12,782 nt of DNA from the NCBI GenBank assembly GCA_913061025.1, contig CAJXUJ010000022.1, positions 1-12,782 on the forward strand, written 5' to 3'. Both the position numbers and the translations under genes were made by a program. Every line of letters begins with the position of its first letter. The first letter of the stretch is position 1. The notes beneath the pieces were generated by a model. It saw only the letters and a list, made by a program, of their open reading frames with translations, searched no databases and was not told the DNA's origin. Positions 6,315-12,782 of the stretch are shown piece by piece. This DNA comes from an uncultured Actinomycetes bacterium (GTDB taxonomy: Bacteria; Actinomycetota; Actinomycetes; S36-B12).

Positions 6315-6704
6315 GTGCGTCGCTTGCTGGGAATCGCCCTGATCATCGCTGCAGCCGCCTCGGGATGGTGGCTGTGGCGCAAACTCATGAGCCCGGAATC
6401 TGAACCGATGCCGGTTTCCACCTCCGTGCCCAATGCCGGGCCCACTGCCGTTCCCACCCCCGCCCCCGCTCCAGCACCCGCCGCTGAGTCGACCCGCGAG
6501 CCGTCACCCGAACCGACACCTGCTGAACCTGCAGGTGAGAAGGCAGCCAAGAAGACGACGAAGAAGGCCACCACCAAAAGGGCGACTAAGAAAGCGACCG
6601 CGAAGAAGACGACGAAAAAGGCCGCGACGAAGAAATCAGCTACCAAGAAATCGCCACCGACGCCGGCCGCCGACGCTGCGCCTGCAGAGGGAGAGCCCTC
6701 CTAG
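6315..6704 (+). CDS. Membrane-anchored protein with Pro-rich stalk and Lys/Thr/Ala repeat tail
   Basis: I do not recognise a family. The product has 129 residues in four parts: an N-terminal membrane segment (about 4-22, LGIALIIAAAASGWWLW) bordered by RR and RK; an acidic and Pro-rich stretch (about 26-75, with PTPAPAPAPA); a strongly basic low-complexity tail (about 76-113) built of AKK/TKK/ATKK units; and a short acidic Pro/Ala end. The basic part resembles histone H1-like tails on actinobacterial DNA-binding proteins, but no HU or other folded domain is present. Both ends of the membrane segment are positively charged, so the side on which the tail lies is uncertain. Inside, it could hold nucleic acid to the membrane; outside, it could bind anionic wall polymers. 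Start: GTG 6315, with a -10-like TAGCGT 7 nt upstream, rather than GTG 6306, which overlaps that box. Coding is supported by its uninterrupted, biased composition. Confidence 0.7.
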   Translation: MRRLLGIALIIAAAASGWWLWRKLMSPESEPMPVSTSVPNAGPTAVPTPAPAPAPAAESTREPSPEPTPAEPAGEKAAKKTTKKATTKRATKKATAKKTTKKAATKKSATKKSPPTPAADAAPAEGEPS

Positions 6705-6786
6705 GCTCCTCCTGGGCGTGTTCGCACCCCGCGAAACCGAGTAGCGTCGGATCGCGTTCGTTCCTGGCTCCACGTAGCCTGTGGTC

Positions 6787-6794
6787 AGGAGGAG
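6787..6794 (+). promoter_or_regulatory. Strong Shine-Dalgarno site of the PAC2 gene
   Basis: AGGAGGAG ends 2 nt before the ATG at 6797 (AGGAGG ends 4 nt before). It is the best Shine-Dalgarno match in the window and fixes this start; most neighbouring genes lack one. Confidence 0.75.
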
Positions 6795-6796
6795 AT

Positions 6797-7750
6797 ATGC
6801 GATCGCCTAAGAAGTTGCTGACGTTCAGTCAGGACCCCAGCACCATCTCTCGTCCAAGCGTGCCCACCCTGGTTCACGCCTTCCACGGGTTCGTCGATGC
6901 CGGAAGTGGAGTGCGGCAGGCGGCGGCCCACCTGCGGGAGACGTGCTCGGCGGAACTGATCGCGACCTTCGATCCCGATGAGTTGATCGACTACCGGGCC
7001 CGGCGTCCGCGAATGACCTTCTCCTCGGATCACTTCTCCGCCATCGATAGCCCGCGCCTTGCCTTGAGTCGACTGACCGACAAAGACGGCCGGGATTTCT
7101 TCCTGCTCGATGGTCCCGAGCCGGACTACCAGTGGAACCGCTTCCTGGCGGCTGTTGATCTGGTGGTCGATGAATTCGAGTTGACGCACGCCGTTGGTCT
7201 TTCTGCCATCCCGTGGCCCGCACCTCACACCCGACCGATCGGCATCACTGTTCACGGTAATGATCAGTCCCTGATCGCCGGTCGCAGCGCGGTACTCGGA
7301 GATATCGAAGTTCCCGGCCACATGGGCGCACTGCTGGAGTACCACCTCGGCCAGCGCAGTCTCTCCTCGGTGGGTGTCACCGCCCAGGTTCCGCACTACC
7401 TCGTCCAGTTCGACTATCCGCGCTGCGCGATGGTGTTGATCGAGGGGCTGACGGACGTCACGGGTCTTCGCCTCACCGGGGTGGGTTTGGAATCGCAGGC
7501 GGAAAAGGCCGACGGCGAGGTAGCCGAGCAACTGACCGGTAACGAGGAGTTCGCGGCGGTAGTCAGCGCGCTGGAGATGCAGTACGACCAAATGGTGGAA
7601 GCGCGCAGTGCACTCACCAAGCCCAGCAGTGCCCCGCAGGGTGAGGTCCCCAGCGGTGATGAGATCGCAGCCCAGGTCGAGGAGTTCCTCGCCGGGCTTG
7701 AGGGCCAGACCGAGAAGGAAGACAAGTCCGGCAACGACGATTCCGTCTGA
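6797..7750 (+). CDS. PAC2-family protein (proteasome-assembly-chaperone-like)
   Basis: The product is a 317-residue cytoplasmic protein of the PAC2 family, which is widespread in actinobacteria and distantly related to the eukaryotic proteasome assembly chaperone 2. Its biochemical role in bacteria is not established. Family hallmarks seen: VHAFHGFVDAGSGVRQAAAH near the N-terminus (about 27-46), the FDPDELIDYRARRPRM block (about 58-73), LLDGPEPDYQW (about 107-117), AVGLSAIPWPAPHTRP (about 143-158) and the VPHYLVQFDYPRC region (about 198-210). The C-terminus (about 255-317) is charged and probably partly helical or disordered, ending EKEDKSGNDDSV. Leader: TAGCCT (6775-6780) could be a -10 giving a leader of about 10 nt; TAGCGT (6742-6747) would give a longer one. 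The gene follows the Lys-repeat gene by 92 bp and converges on the peptidase gene with a 7-bp gap. Proteasome genes themselves are not in the window. Confidence 0.93.
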   Translation: MRSPKKLLTFSQDPSTISRPSVPTLVHAFHGFVDAGSGVRQAAAHLRETCSAELIATFDPDELIDYRARRPRMTFSSDHFSAIDSPRLALSRLTDKDGRDFFLLDGPEPDYQWNRFLAAVDLVVDEFELTHAVGLSAIPWPAPHTRPIGITVHGNDQSLIAGRSAVLGDIEVPGHMGALLEYHLGQRSLSSVGVTAQVPHYLVQFDYPRCAMVLIEGLTDVTGLRLTGVGLESQAEKADGEVAEQLTGNEEFAAVVSALEMQYDQMVEARSALTKPSSAPQGEVPSGDEIAAQVEEFLAGLEGQTEKEDKSGNDDSV

Positions 7751-7757
7751 ATCGACG

Positions 7758-9260
7758 CTACGACGTGCACACCGACCCGGGATCGGGAAGGGCGCCGGTC
7801 AGTAGGTAGTTGTCGGCGAAGTCATCGATGCACAGGCTTGAATCCCCGTAGACCGTGTGACCGTCTCCGCGATGCGTGAGCAGTCGGCTCGTCGGAAGTT
7901 GGGACGCCAGCGCCTGGGACCACTTGTACGGAGTCGCGGGATCAAAAGTGGTTCCGATGATCAGGATTGGCGCCTGGGTAGTCGACTGCACCGGTGCGGG
8001 TACTTCTGCGGAATGTCCGAACCAACTGCTGCAGGGAGCGTTACCCCAGGACATGGCGCGTGCCATCTCAGGAACTCGCGCCCCCTTCGACCACTGCCGC
8101 GCTGCTGTTCGTAGGCCGGCGATCCCTGGCGTAGCCGGGTAGTCCCAACAACCGATGGCGTAGAAGGCCGAGGCGATGTTGCTGCCGTAGGAGTTCGGGC
8201 CGGTTTGATCATTGGCAAGTTGAGCGAGGAGTTGCAGCGTGGTGCCGTCACCCTTCTTGGCCTGGGTTAGGCCGGAACGAAGGGTCGACCACAGATCCGT
8301 GGAGTACATCGCGAAGAACAGTGCGGTAATCGCTTCGGATTGGACGAGTCTGCGACTGCTGTCGGTAGGCAGCGATCGCCGATCGAGTTGGCGAAGCAGG
8401 GTGTTGATTTCCCGAATCACGCCCCCGGCGGTCTTGGCGACGCACGTGGACTTCGTCGCGCAGTCGGCTGCGAAGCGACCCATGGCAATTTGGAAGCCCC
8501 GCGATTGGTCCTCGGACACCTTCATCGCGTCCAAGGCCGGGTTTACTCCACCATCGAGAACCATGCGCCCTACGCGATCTGGAAATTCCTGGGCGTAGTA
8601 AGCGCCGAGTTCTGTTCCGTAGGAGAAGCCGAACCAATTCAGCGTGTCATCTCCGAGCGCCCGTCGAATCACATCCATGTCCTTGACGGTGTTGGCCGAA
8701 CCCACCGATCGCGCAAGCACCGGATCGTCTGCCAGACATCCATCGGAGATCTGTTCAGCCCGTGAGAAGAGGGTGCGCCGTTCCTTGGCCGTGTCCGGCG
8801 TGATGTCGGTGCGGTACCAGCGGGTGGTCTGCTTTCCGGTGAGACAGGTGATGGGCGCCGACTCTCCTACGCCACGCGGGTCGAAGCCGACGACGTCGTA
8901 GACCGCCCGGACATCGGCATCCATGACCGAGGCCAGGTATTCGGCGAAATCGAGACCGCCGGCACCGGGACCTCCGGGGTTCACCACCAGGCTCGCCCGA
9001 GCAGTGCCGGTGGCGGGGACCTTCAGCAGCGCCAGATCGATGGTTCGCCCTGTTGGATCGTCGTAGTTCATCGGGACCTCGACGGTCGCACAGAGTGAGC
9101 GCGCGCTTCGGCCCGCGCAGGGCTTCCATTCGATTTGTTGGGCGTAATAGCCGGCGAGCGTCGGATCGCCCTCCCGTGCCGAGGCCGGAGAAGCAGGGCC
9201 AGCGACGATGGCCGTGCCGGCCAGGGCCAAGACGAGAGCAGAGACCGTTAACCGCTTCAC
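7758..9260 (-). CDS. Secreted alpha/beta-hydrolase peptidase, tripeptidyl-aminopeptidase (TAP) type
   Basis: The product has 500 residues with a Sec signal peptide: basic MKRL, a hydrophobic core, and probable cleavage after PASASA-like residues near 28 (no lipobox Cys). It belongs to the alpha/beta-hydrolase S33 group typified by the Streptomyces secreted tripeptidyl aminopeptidases, which release short peptides from N-termini. Seen: the oxyanion region VVNPGGPGAGG (92-102), GFDPRGVGES (125-134), the nucleophile elbow GFSYGT with Ser213, Asp440 in GTTFDPATPY, and His468 in GDGHTVYG, followed by the TAP-type C-terminal region with Cys477 and Cys498 that may pair. The length is normal for the family. 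The GTG at 9260 has TACCGT 7 nt upstream and no Shine-Dalgarno site, suggesting a leaderless mRNA. Divergent from oleA across 125 bp. The true substrate is not shown by sequence; ester hydrolysis is possible. Confidence 0.93.
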   Translation of the reverse strand: MKRLTVSALVLALAGTAIVAGPASPASAREGDPTLAGYYAQQIEWKPCAGRSARSLCATVEVPMNYDDPTGRTIDLALLKVPATGTARASLVVNPGGPGAGGLDFAEYLASVMDADVRAVYDVVGFDPRGVGESAPITCLTGKQTTRWYRTDITPDTAKERRTLFSRAEQISDGCLADDPVLARSVGSANTVKDMDVIRRALGDDTLNWFGFSYGTELGAYYAQEFPDRVGRMVLDGGVNPALDAMKVSEDQSRGFQIAMGRFAADCATKSTCVAKTAGGVIREINTLLRQLDRRSLPTDSSRRLVQSEAITALFFAMYSTDLWSTLRSGLTQAKKGDGTTLQLLAQLANDQTGPNSYGSNIASAFYAIGCWDYPATPGIAGLRTAARQWSKGARVPEMARAMSWGNAPCSSWFGHSAEVPAPVQSTTQAPILIIGTTFDPATPYKWSQALASQLPTSRLLTHRGDGHTVYGDSSLCIDDFADNYLLTGALPDPGSVCTS

Positions 9261-9267
9261 ACCGGTG

Positions 9268-9273
9268 ACGGTA
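9268..9273 (-). promoter_or_regulatory. Candidate leaderless -10 box of the TAP-like peptidase gene
   Basis: On the minus strand TACCGT (9273-9268) ends 7 nt before the GTG at 9260. No Shine-Dalgarno site or good -35 was seen. Confidence 0.4.
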
Positions 9274-9370
9274 CGTCATCGGATTCCCGTAGGAGCACTG
9301 GAGACCGGTTATGCCCGAAAGCGGTTTCACCGGGCCCATGGCAGGCTAGGGGGGTTGGTCACGGAGTTTG

Positions 9371-9378
9371 AGAGGAAG
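9371..9378 (+). promoter_or_regulatory. Shine-Dalgarno site of oleA
   Basis: AGAGGAAG lies 7 nt before GTG 9386 and favours that start over the in-frame TTG at 9368, which the site would otherwise follow. Confidence 0.6.
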
Positions 9379-9385
9379 TGGGCGC

Positions 9386-10450
9386 GTGGCGCAGGGCACG
9401 GAGTCGGATCATCGGCTCCCCACGCCGTCGGCGGGGAGTTCGGTGTTCAAGTTTCGCGACACCGCGTTCTTGTCGGTCGCCGCGGTCGACGCCCCCGAGG
9501 TGGTCACTTCCGACCAAATCGATGAATGGTTGGCTCCCGCCTACGAGAGTGCTGGGCTTCGCGGAGGGATGCTCGAGCAACTCGCCGGCATCTCCGAGCG
9601 GCGTTGGTGGCCCTCGGATGTGACGTTTGCCGATGCCGCCGCGATGGCCGGGGCCAAGGCGATCGCCGAAGCCGGCGTCGACCCCATGGACATCGGGCTC
9701 CTCATCGACACCTCGGTGTGCCGCGAGCGCCTCGAGCCGTCGGCCTCGGTGGACATTCACCGCCAGTTGGGTCTCTCCTCGGCCTGCGTGAACTTCGATC
9801 TGTCGAACGCATGTCTGGGGTTCATGAACGGCATGCAGTTGGCGGCGACGATGATCGACAGCGGCCAGATCGACTACGCGCTCGTGGTGGACGGTGAAGG
9901 CAGTAGGCGCCCGCAGGAAGCCACGATCGAGCGGCTCAATGCCGGTGGGGCCACCCGCGAGGACATTCTGGAGAACTTCGCCACTTTCACGCTGGGGTCG
10001 GGATCGGCTGCGATGGTTCTTGGGCGGGCCTCGGACCATCCGTCGGGGCACCGTTTCCTCGGAGGTGTCTCGCGCGCCGCGACCGAACACAACCTGCTGT
10101 GCCTAGGAGACCTGGACGGTATGCGCACCGACAGCCGCGCTTTGCTCGAGGCGGCGGTTGAACTCGCCGTTGCGACGTGGGCCGATGGGGGAGAGCATTT
10201 CGAGTGGGATGACCTCACGATGTACGTCATCCACCAGGTGTCCAAGGTCCACACCGAGGCGATTGCCCGGGCGTTGAAGATCGATCCGGATCGCGTTCCC
10301 CAAACCTTCCCCACCCGCGGCAATATCGGTCCGGCATCGGTGCCGTTCACGTTGGCGATGAACGCCGAGAGGCTCGTGCCCGGTGATCGGGTGGCGTGCA
10401 TGGGCATCGGTTCGGGTCTGAACTCGGCCGTGATCGAAATCGAGTGGTGA
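9386..10450 (+). CDS. oleA: OleA, acyl-CoA head-to-head condensing enzyme (thiolase fold)
   Basis: The product has 354 residues. OleA joins two long-chain fatty acyl-CoAs by a non-decarboxylative Claisen condensation to a beta-keto acid, the first step of long-chain olefin synthesis. It resembles 3-oxoacyl-ACP synthase III, but the OleA signatures are clear: Cys143 in NACLGFMNGM, His283 in VIHQVSKVHT, Asn313 in RGNIGPASVP, and Glu117 in CRERLEPSAS. The glutamate, which activates the second substrate in characterised OleA, separates OleA from FabH. Also seen are IDYALVVDGE and the end GIGSGLNSAVIEIEW. Start: GTG 9386, supported by AGAGGAAG 7 nt upstream; the first 20 or so residues lie before the conserved fold, so a later GTG (9440) cannot be excluded. 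The stop overlaps the oleBC start by 4 bp, so the two are surely co-transcribed. I found no convincing promoter in the 125-bp upstream gap. Confidence 0.95.
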   Translation: MAQGTESDHRLPTPSAGSSVFKFRDTAFLSVAAVDAPEVVTSDQIDEWLAPAYESAGLRGGMLEQLAGISERRWWPSDVTFADAAAMAGAKAIAEAGVDPMDIGLLIDTSVCRERLEPSASVDIHRQLGLSSACVNFDLSNACLGFMNGMQLAATMIDSGQIDYALVVDGEGSRRPQEATIERLNAGGATREDILENFATFTLGSGSAAMVLGRASDHPSGHRFLGGVSRAATEHNLLCLGDLDGMRTDSRALLEAAVELAVATWADGGEHFEWDDLTMYVIHQVSKVHTEAIARALKIDPDRVPQTFPTRGNIGPASVPFTLAMNAERLVPGDRVACMGIGSGLNSAVIEIEW

Positions 10451-12782
10451 CACCGCCGCCTGCGCGGATACCCGCACGAACTCCGCCGGACCTCCCCGGT
10501 CTGAACCCCGCCTGGTCGCGCATAGTGACCATTACGGACACCTGCGGCGCACTCCCGGACTCTTCCGACGCGCGAATCGGCGTCCACGTTCTCGATACCC
10601 ATGCGCAGGATCCCTTTGACGAGCCTGCGGAACTCACGGTGGTCTGCGTCCACGGCAACCCGACGTGGTCCTACCTCTGGCGAAACGTCCTGGCTCAGGC
10701 GCCTTCGAACGTGCGCGTCATCGCCGTCGATCAGGTGGGGATGGGCTTTTCCGGACGTGGATCGAGCACCCGTCGCCTGGAACAACGCATCGACGACCTC
10801 TCGCGGATTGTTGACGCCCTCGAGGTGTCCGGACCGGTTGTCGCCATCGCGCACGATTGGGGTGGCCCGGTTGCCCTGGGCTGGGTGCAGGAGACCGTGG
10901 CGAATCCCGAGTCTCGGTACTGGATGGCGGGAGTGGTGCTGACCAACACCGCCGTGCATCAACCCGAGCACCGGATGTCCCCTCGGTTGATTGCGGCTGC
11001 GAGGCATCCGTGGATCCTCGGCAGCGTCACGCGCCGGACCACCGGCTTCTTGCGGGGAACCACCGCGATCTCCACCGTCGATTCGGCAACAGCCCGGGCG
11101 TTCCGTGCGCCGTATGCAACAGCTTCTTACCGGCAGGGCATTGAGGACTTCGTTGCCGATATTCCCCTCGAGATCGACCACCCGTCGCGACCGACTCTCG
11201 ATCGGATCGCTCGAGACATGGAAACCCTCACGGACGTACCAACCTTGCTCGTGTGGGGGATGAAGGATCCGGTCTTCTCGGTGCGCTACCTCGACGACCT
11301 CCGCCGCCGGCTCCCCGACGCGGACGTTCAGCAGTACGCGCAGGCCGGTCACCTTGTTTTGGAAGACAACCCCGAGGCGATTGCCGAGATCTGGTCGTGG
11401 ATCGAGGACCGTGCGCTGACGTCACGGGCTTCGTCGGATGTCGACAACGAGCGCGAGGGGCGTTCGGACGATTCGACCGACCTCCTTGGTCGGTTACGAG
11501 GAAGGGTCTCGCCGAAGACCGCGATCAGTGAACCGGTCGGCAAGAATCACGAAGCCTTCCGCGACGTCAGTTGGGAGCAGCTCGACGATCGAGTTGCTCG
11601 GTTGGCGAGCGCCCTGCGAACACGCGGAGTCGAGCCGGGTGATCGTGTTGCGGTACTGATTACTCCCGGCGCCGATCTGCTCGCCGTCGTGTACGCGGTG
11701 TGGTCCATTGGCGCGAGCATCGTGGTTATCGACGCGGCCAATGGTGTTCGGACCTTGTGGCAGTCGCTCCGTAGTGCGCGCCTGGATCACATCGTCGCGA
11801 TGCGGCACGCCGCACCCGTGGTGCGCTTGCTGCGGGTGCCGGGTCAGGTGATGTGGACCGACGAGTTGGCCTCGATGATCACCGGTGTCGAGGCGCTGCC
11901 ACGTGATGCAGTGGAGACCGATGCCACGACTGACGCCGCGATCGTGTTTACCTCCGGAGCAACGGGACCTGCTAAGCCCGTGGCCTACTCGCGCGAACGC
12001 CTTGCCGCAACCCGCGACCTGCTGTTGGCCCACTACAACTTCACCGACGACGACACCCTGGTCGCAGCGTTTGCTCCCTGGGCTGTTCTCGGCCCGCTGC
12101 TGGGTATCTCATCGGTGATTCCGAGCATGGATCCGTCGCGTCCCGGAACGTTGACCGCGGCAGCGCTGAGTGAGGCGATGGAGCACGCGGGCGGCACGGT
12201 GATGTGGATGTCACCGGCTGCCCTGCGGTCGGTGCTTTCGGGAGCGCGTCCCGGTACGGCCGCCCGCACGCGGCTGCGTGAGGCGGGGGCGAATCTGAGG
12301 CTGCTGCTCCTCGCCGGTGCCCCCGTCTCCGCAGCGCTGCTGCGTGATGCCTGTGAGCTCTGGCCGCAGTGCGATGTCCGCACGCCGTACGGCATGACCG
12401 AAGTCCTTCCGGCCACCGATGTGACCGCCGCGGAGGTACTTGACGAGGGGGCTGGTCACGGAGTCCTCGTGGGCCGTCCGTTGCCTGACGTGCAGATCGC
12501 GATCGCCCCACTCGATGGGGACGGTCGCCCGGACGACGAACTGTCGACCACACCGGGTGTGCTCGGCGAGGTCGCCATCTGTGCACCGCACGCGAAGGAT
12601 CGTTACGACTCCCGCGCATTCGTGGAAAGGAATGCATCGCGCAACCGTGGCTGGCATCGGACCGGCGATATCGGTTTGTTCGATGACGAAGGTCGGCTCT
12701 GGCTAGAAGGTCGGCTCGGCCACGTGATCACCACAGCCGACGGACCCATCGGTCCGGTGTCGGTCGAGCAGACCATCGAAGC
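10447..12782 (+). CDS. oleBC: OleBC fusion: beta-lactone decarboxylase plus beta-lactone synthetase (partial)
   Basis: One open frame of 778 codons reaches the window end. The OleB part (about 25-322) is a haloalkane-dehalogenase-like alpha/beta hydrolase: HGNPTWSYLW (69-78), nucleophile Asp137 in AHDWGGPV, Asp274 in WGMKDPVF and His302 in AGHLVLED; it decarboxylates the beta-lactone to a cis-olefin. A hydrophilic, acidic linker (about 325-345) leads to OleC, an AMP-forming ligase-like domain that closes the beta-hydroxy acid to a beta-lactone using ATP: a P-loop-like TSGATGPAK (502-510), YGMTE (648-652) and WHRTGDIG (736-743), followed by LEGRLGHVITTADG. The final part is outside. Fused OleBC proteins are known in actinobacteria such as Micrococcus. 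Start GTG 10447 overlaps the oleA stop (GTGA); no Shine-Dalgarno site, so translation is probably coupled. OleD is expected downstream. Confidence 0.96.
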   Translation, partial: MTPPPARIPARTPPDLPGLNPAWSRIVTITDTCGALPDSSDARIGVHVLDTHAQDPFDEPAELTVVCVHGNPTWSYLWRNVLAQAPSNVRVIAVDQVGMGFSGRGSSTRRLEQRIDDLSRIVDALEVSGPVVAIAHDWGGPVALGWVQETVANPESRYWMAGVVLTNTAVHQPEHRMSPRLIAAARHPWILGSVTRRTTGFLRGTTAISTVDSATARAFRAPYATASYRQGIEDFVADIPLEIDHPSRPTLDRIARDMETLTDVPTLLVWGMKDPVFSVRYLDDLRRRLPDADVQQYAQAGHLVLEDNPEAIAEIWSWIEDRALTSRASSDVDNEREGRSDDSTDLLGRLRGRVSPKTAISEPVGKNHEAFRDVSWEQLDDRVARLASALRTRGVEPGDRVAVLITPGADLLAVVYAVWSIGASIVVIDAANGVRTLWQSLRSARLDHIVAMRHAAPVVRLLRVPGQVMWTDELASMITGVEALPRDAVETDATTDAAIVFTSGATGPAKPVAYSRERLAATRDLLLAHYNFTDDDTLVAAFAPWAVLGPLLGISSVIPSMDPSRPGTLTAAALSEAMEHAGGTVMWMSPAALRSVLSGARPGTAARTRLREAGANLRLLLLAGAPVSAALLRDACELWPQCDVRTPYGMTEVLPATDVTAAEVLDEGAGHGVLVGRPLPDVQIAIAPLDGDGRPDDELSTTPGVLGEVAICAPHAKDRYDSRAFVERNASRNRGWHRTGDIGLFDDEGRLWLEGRLGHVITTADGPIGPVSVEQTIE

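Noticed and set aside
5516..6646. Open frame of 376 codons on the minus strand with a Phe/Val/Ala-rich start (VADFFVAAFFVVFF)
   Set aside because: The hydrophobic start is the reverse complement of the Lys/Thr/Ala repeats of the plus-strand gene, and the rest is antisense to the GTPase. It has no independent support.
6546..6654. Lys-repeat DNA as a CRISPR-like or tandem repeat array
   Set aside because: The repeats are short, imperfect, in frame, and explained by coding for KK/TKK/ATKK units; there are no spacers.
6691..6714. Hairpin around the stop of the Lys-repeat gene as a terminator
   Set aside because: The stem needs a bulge, is formed partly by coding sequence, and has no T tract.
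9250..9326. AACCGCTT (9250-9257) and AAGCGGTT (9319-9326) as an operator pair between the peptidase gene and oleA
   Set aside because: The arms are over 60 bp apart and one lies within the first codons of the peptidase gene; an 8-bp match at that distance could be chance.
9386..10450. Reading this gene as fabH (3-oxoacyl-ACP synthase III)
   Set aside because: The Glu in RLEPS, the NACLGFMNGM nucleophile region, and the directly following OleBC fusion identify OleA.
9874..11352. Long open frame of 492 codons on the minus strand across oleA and oleBC
   Set aside because: It lies wholly antisense to two well-supported genes, and its translation is Arg/Gly/Pro/Ser-rich with no recognisable motif, as expected from third-position GC bias of the plus-strand genes.

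Overview
The window is GC-rich bacterial chromosome, densely coded on both strands, and fits a member of the Actinomycetota (class Actinomycetia). The evidence is the multifunctional 2-oxoglutarate dehydrogenase/decarboxylase (Kgd type) with an N-terminal E2-like part, a TAP-like secreted peptidase, an L,D-transpeptidase ending in the Trp-rich tail seen in mycobacterial Ldt enzymes, a PAC2-family protein, frequent GTG starts, and apparently leaderless promoters. I cannot assign it below class. No tRNA, rRNA, insertion sequence, prophage or CRISPR array was seen, and every gene reads through without a frameshift.

Layout. Positions 1-830 (minus strand) hold the first 276 residues of kgd, cut by the window edge. 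A 110-bp divergent gap with a strong inverted repeat separates it from a short-chain dehydrogenase/reductase (SDR, 941-1681, plus). A small rhodanese (1717-2073, minus) is divergent from a two-gene unit (2170-4340, plus): a secreted FN3/Ig-like L,D-transpeptidase whose stop codon overlaps the start of a TesB-like double-hotdog thioesterase. A membrane-anchored lytic transglycosylase (4354-4977, minus) converges on this unit. Next on the plus strand come a GTPase with a hydrophobic C-terminal DUF697-like domain (5054-6238), a membrane-anchored protein with a Lys/Thr/Ala repeat tail (6315-6704) and a PAC2 protein (6797-7750). A secreted tripeptidyl-aminopeptidase-like hydrolase (7758-9260, minus) follows.

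The right end (9386-12782, plus) is the start of an ole operon for long-chain olefin synthesis: oleA, then an oleB-oleC fusion overlapping it by 4 bp and cut by the window end. In this pathway OleA joins two fatty acyl-CoAs head to head, OleD (not in the window, presumably downstream) reduces the beta-keto acid, the OleC part forms a beta-lactone and the OleB part decarboxylates it to a cis-olefin.

The other genes are mostly envelope and housekeeping functions: wall cross-linking (L,D-transpeptidase), glycan cleavage (lytic transglycosylase) and extracellular peptide hydrolysis. The most interesting items are the ole operon with its fused OleBC, an A9 tract lying exactly between the G domain and the membrane domain of the GTPase, the inverted repeat between kgd and the SDR gene, the SDR with substituted catalytic motifs, and a recurring TANNNT box 6-8 nt upstream of start codons.
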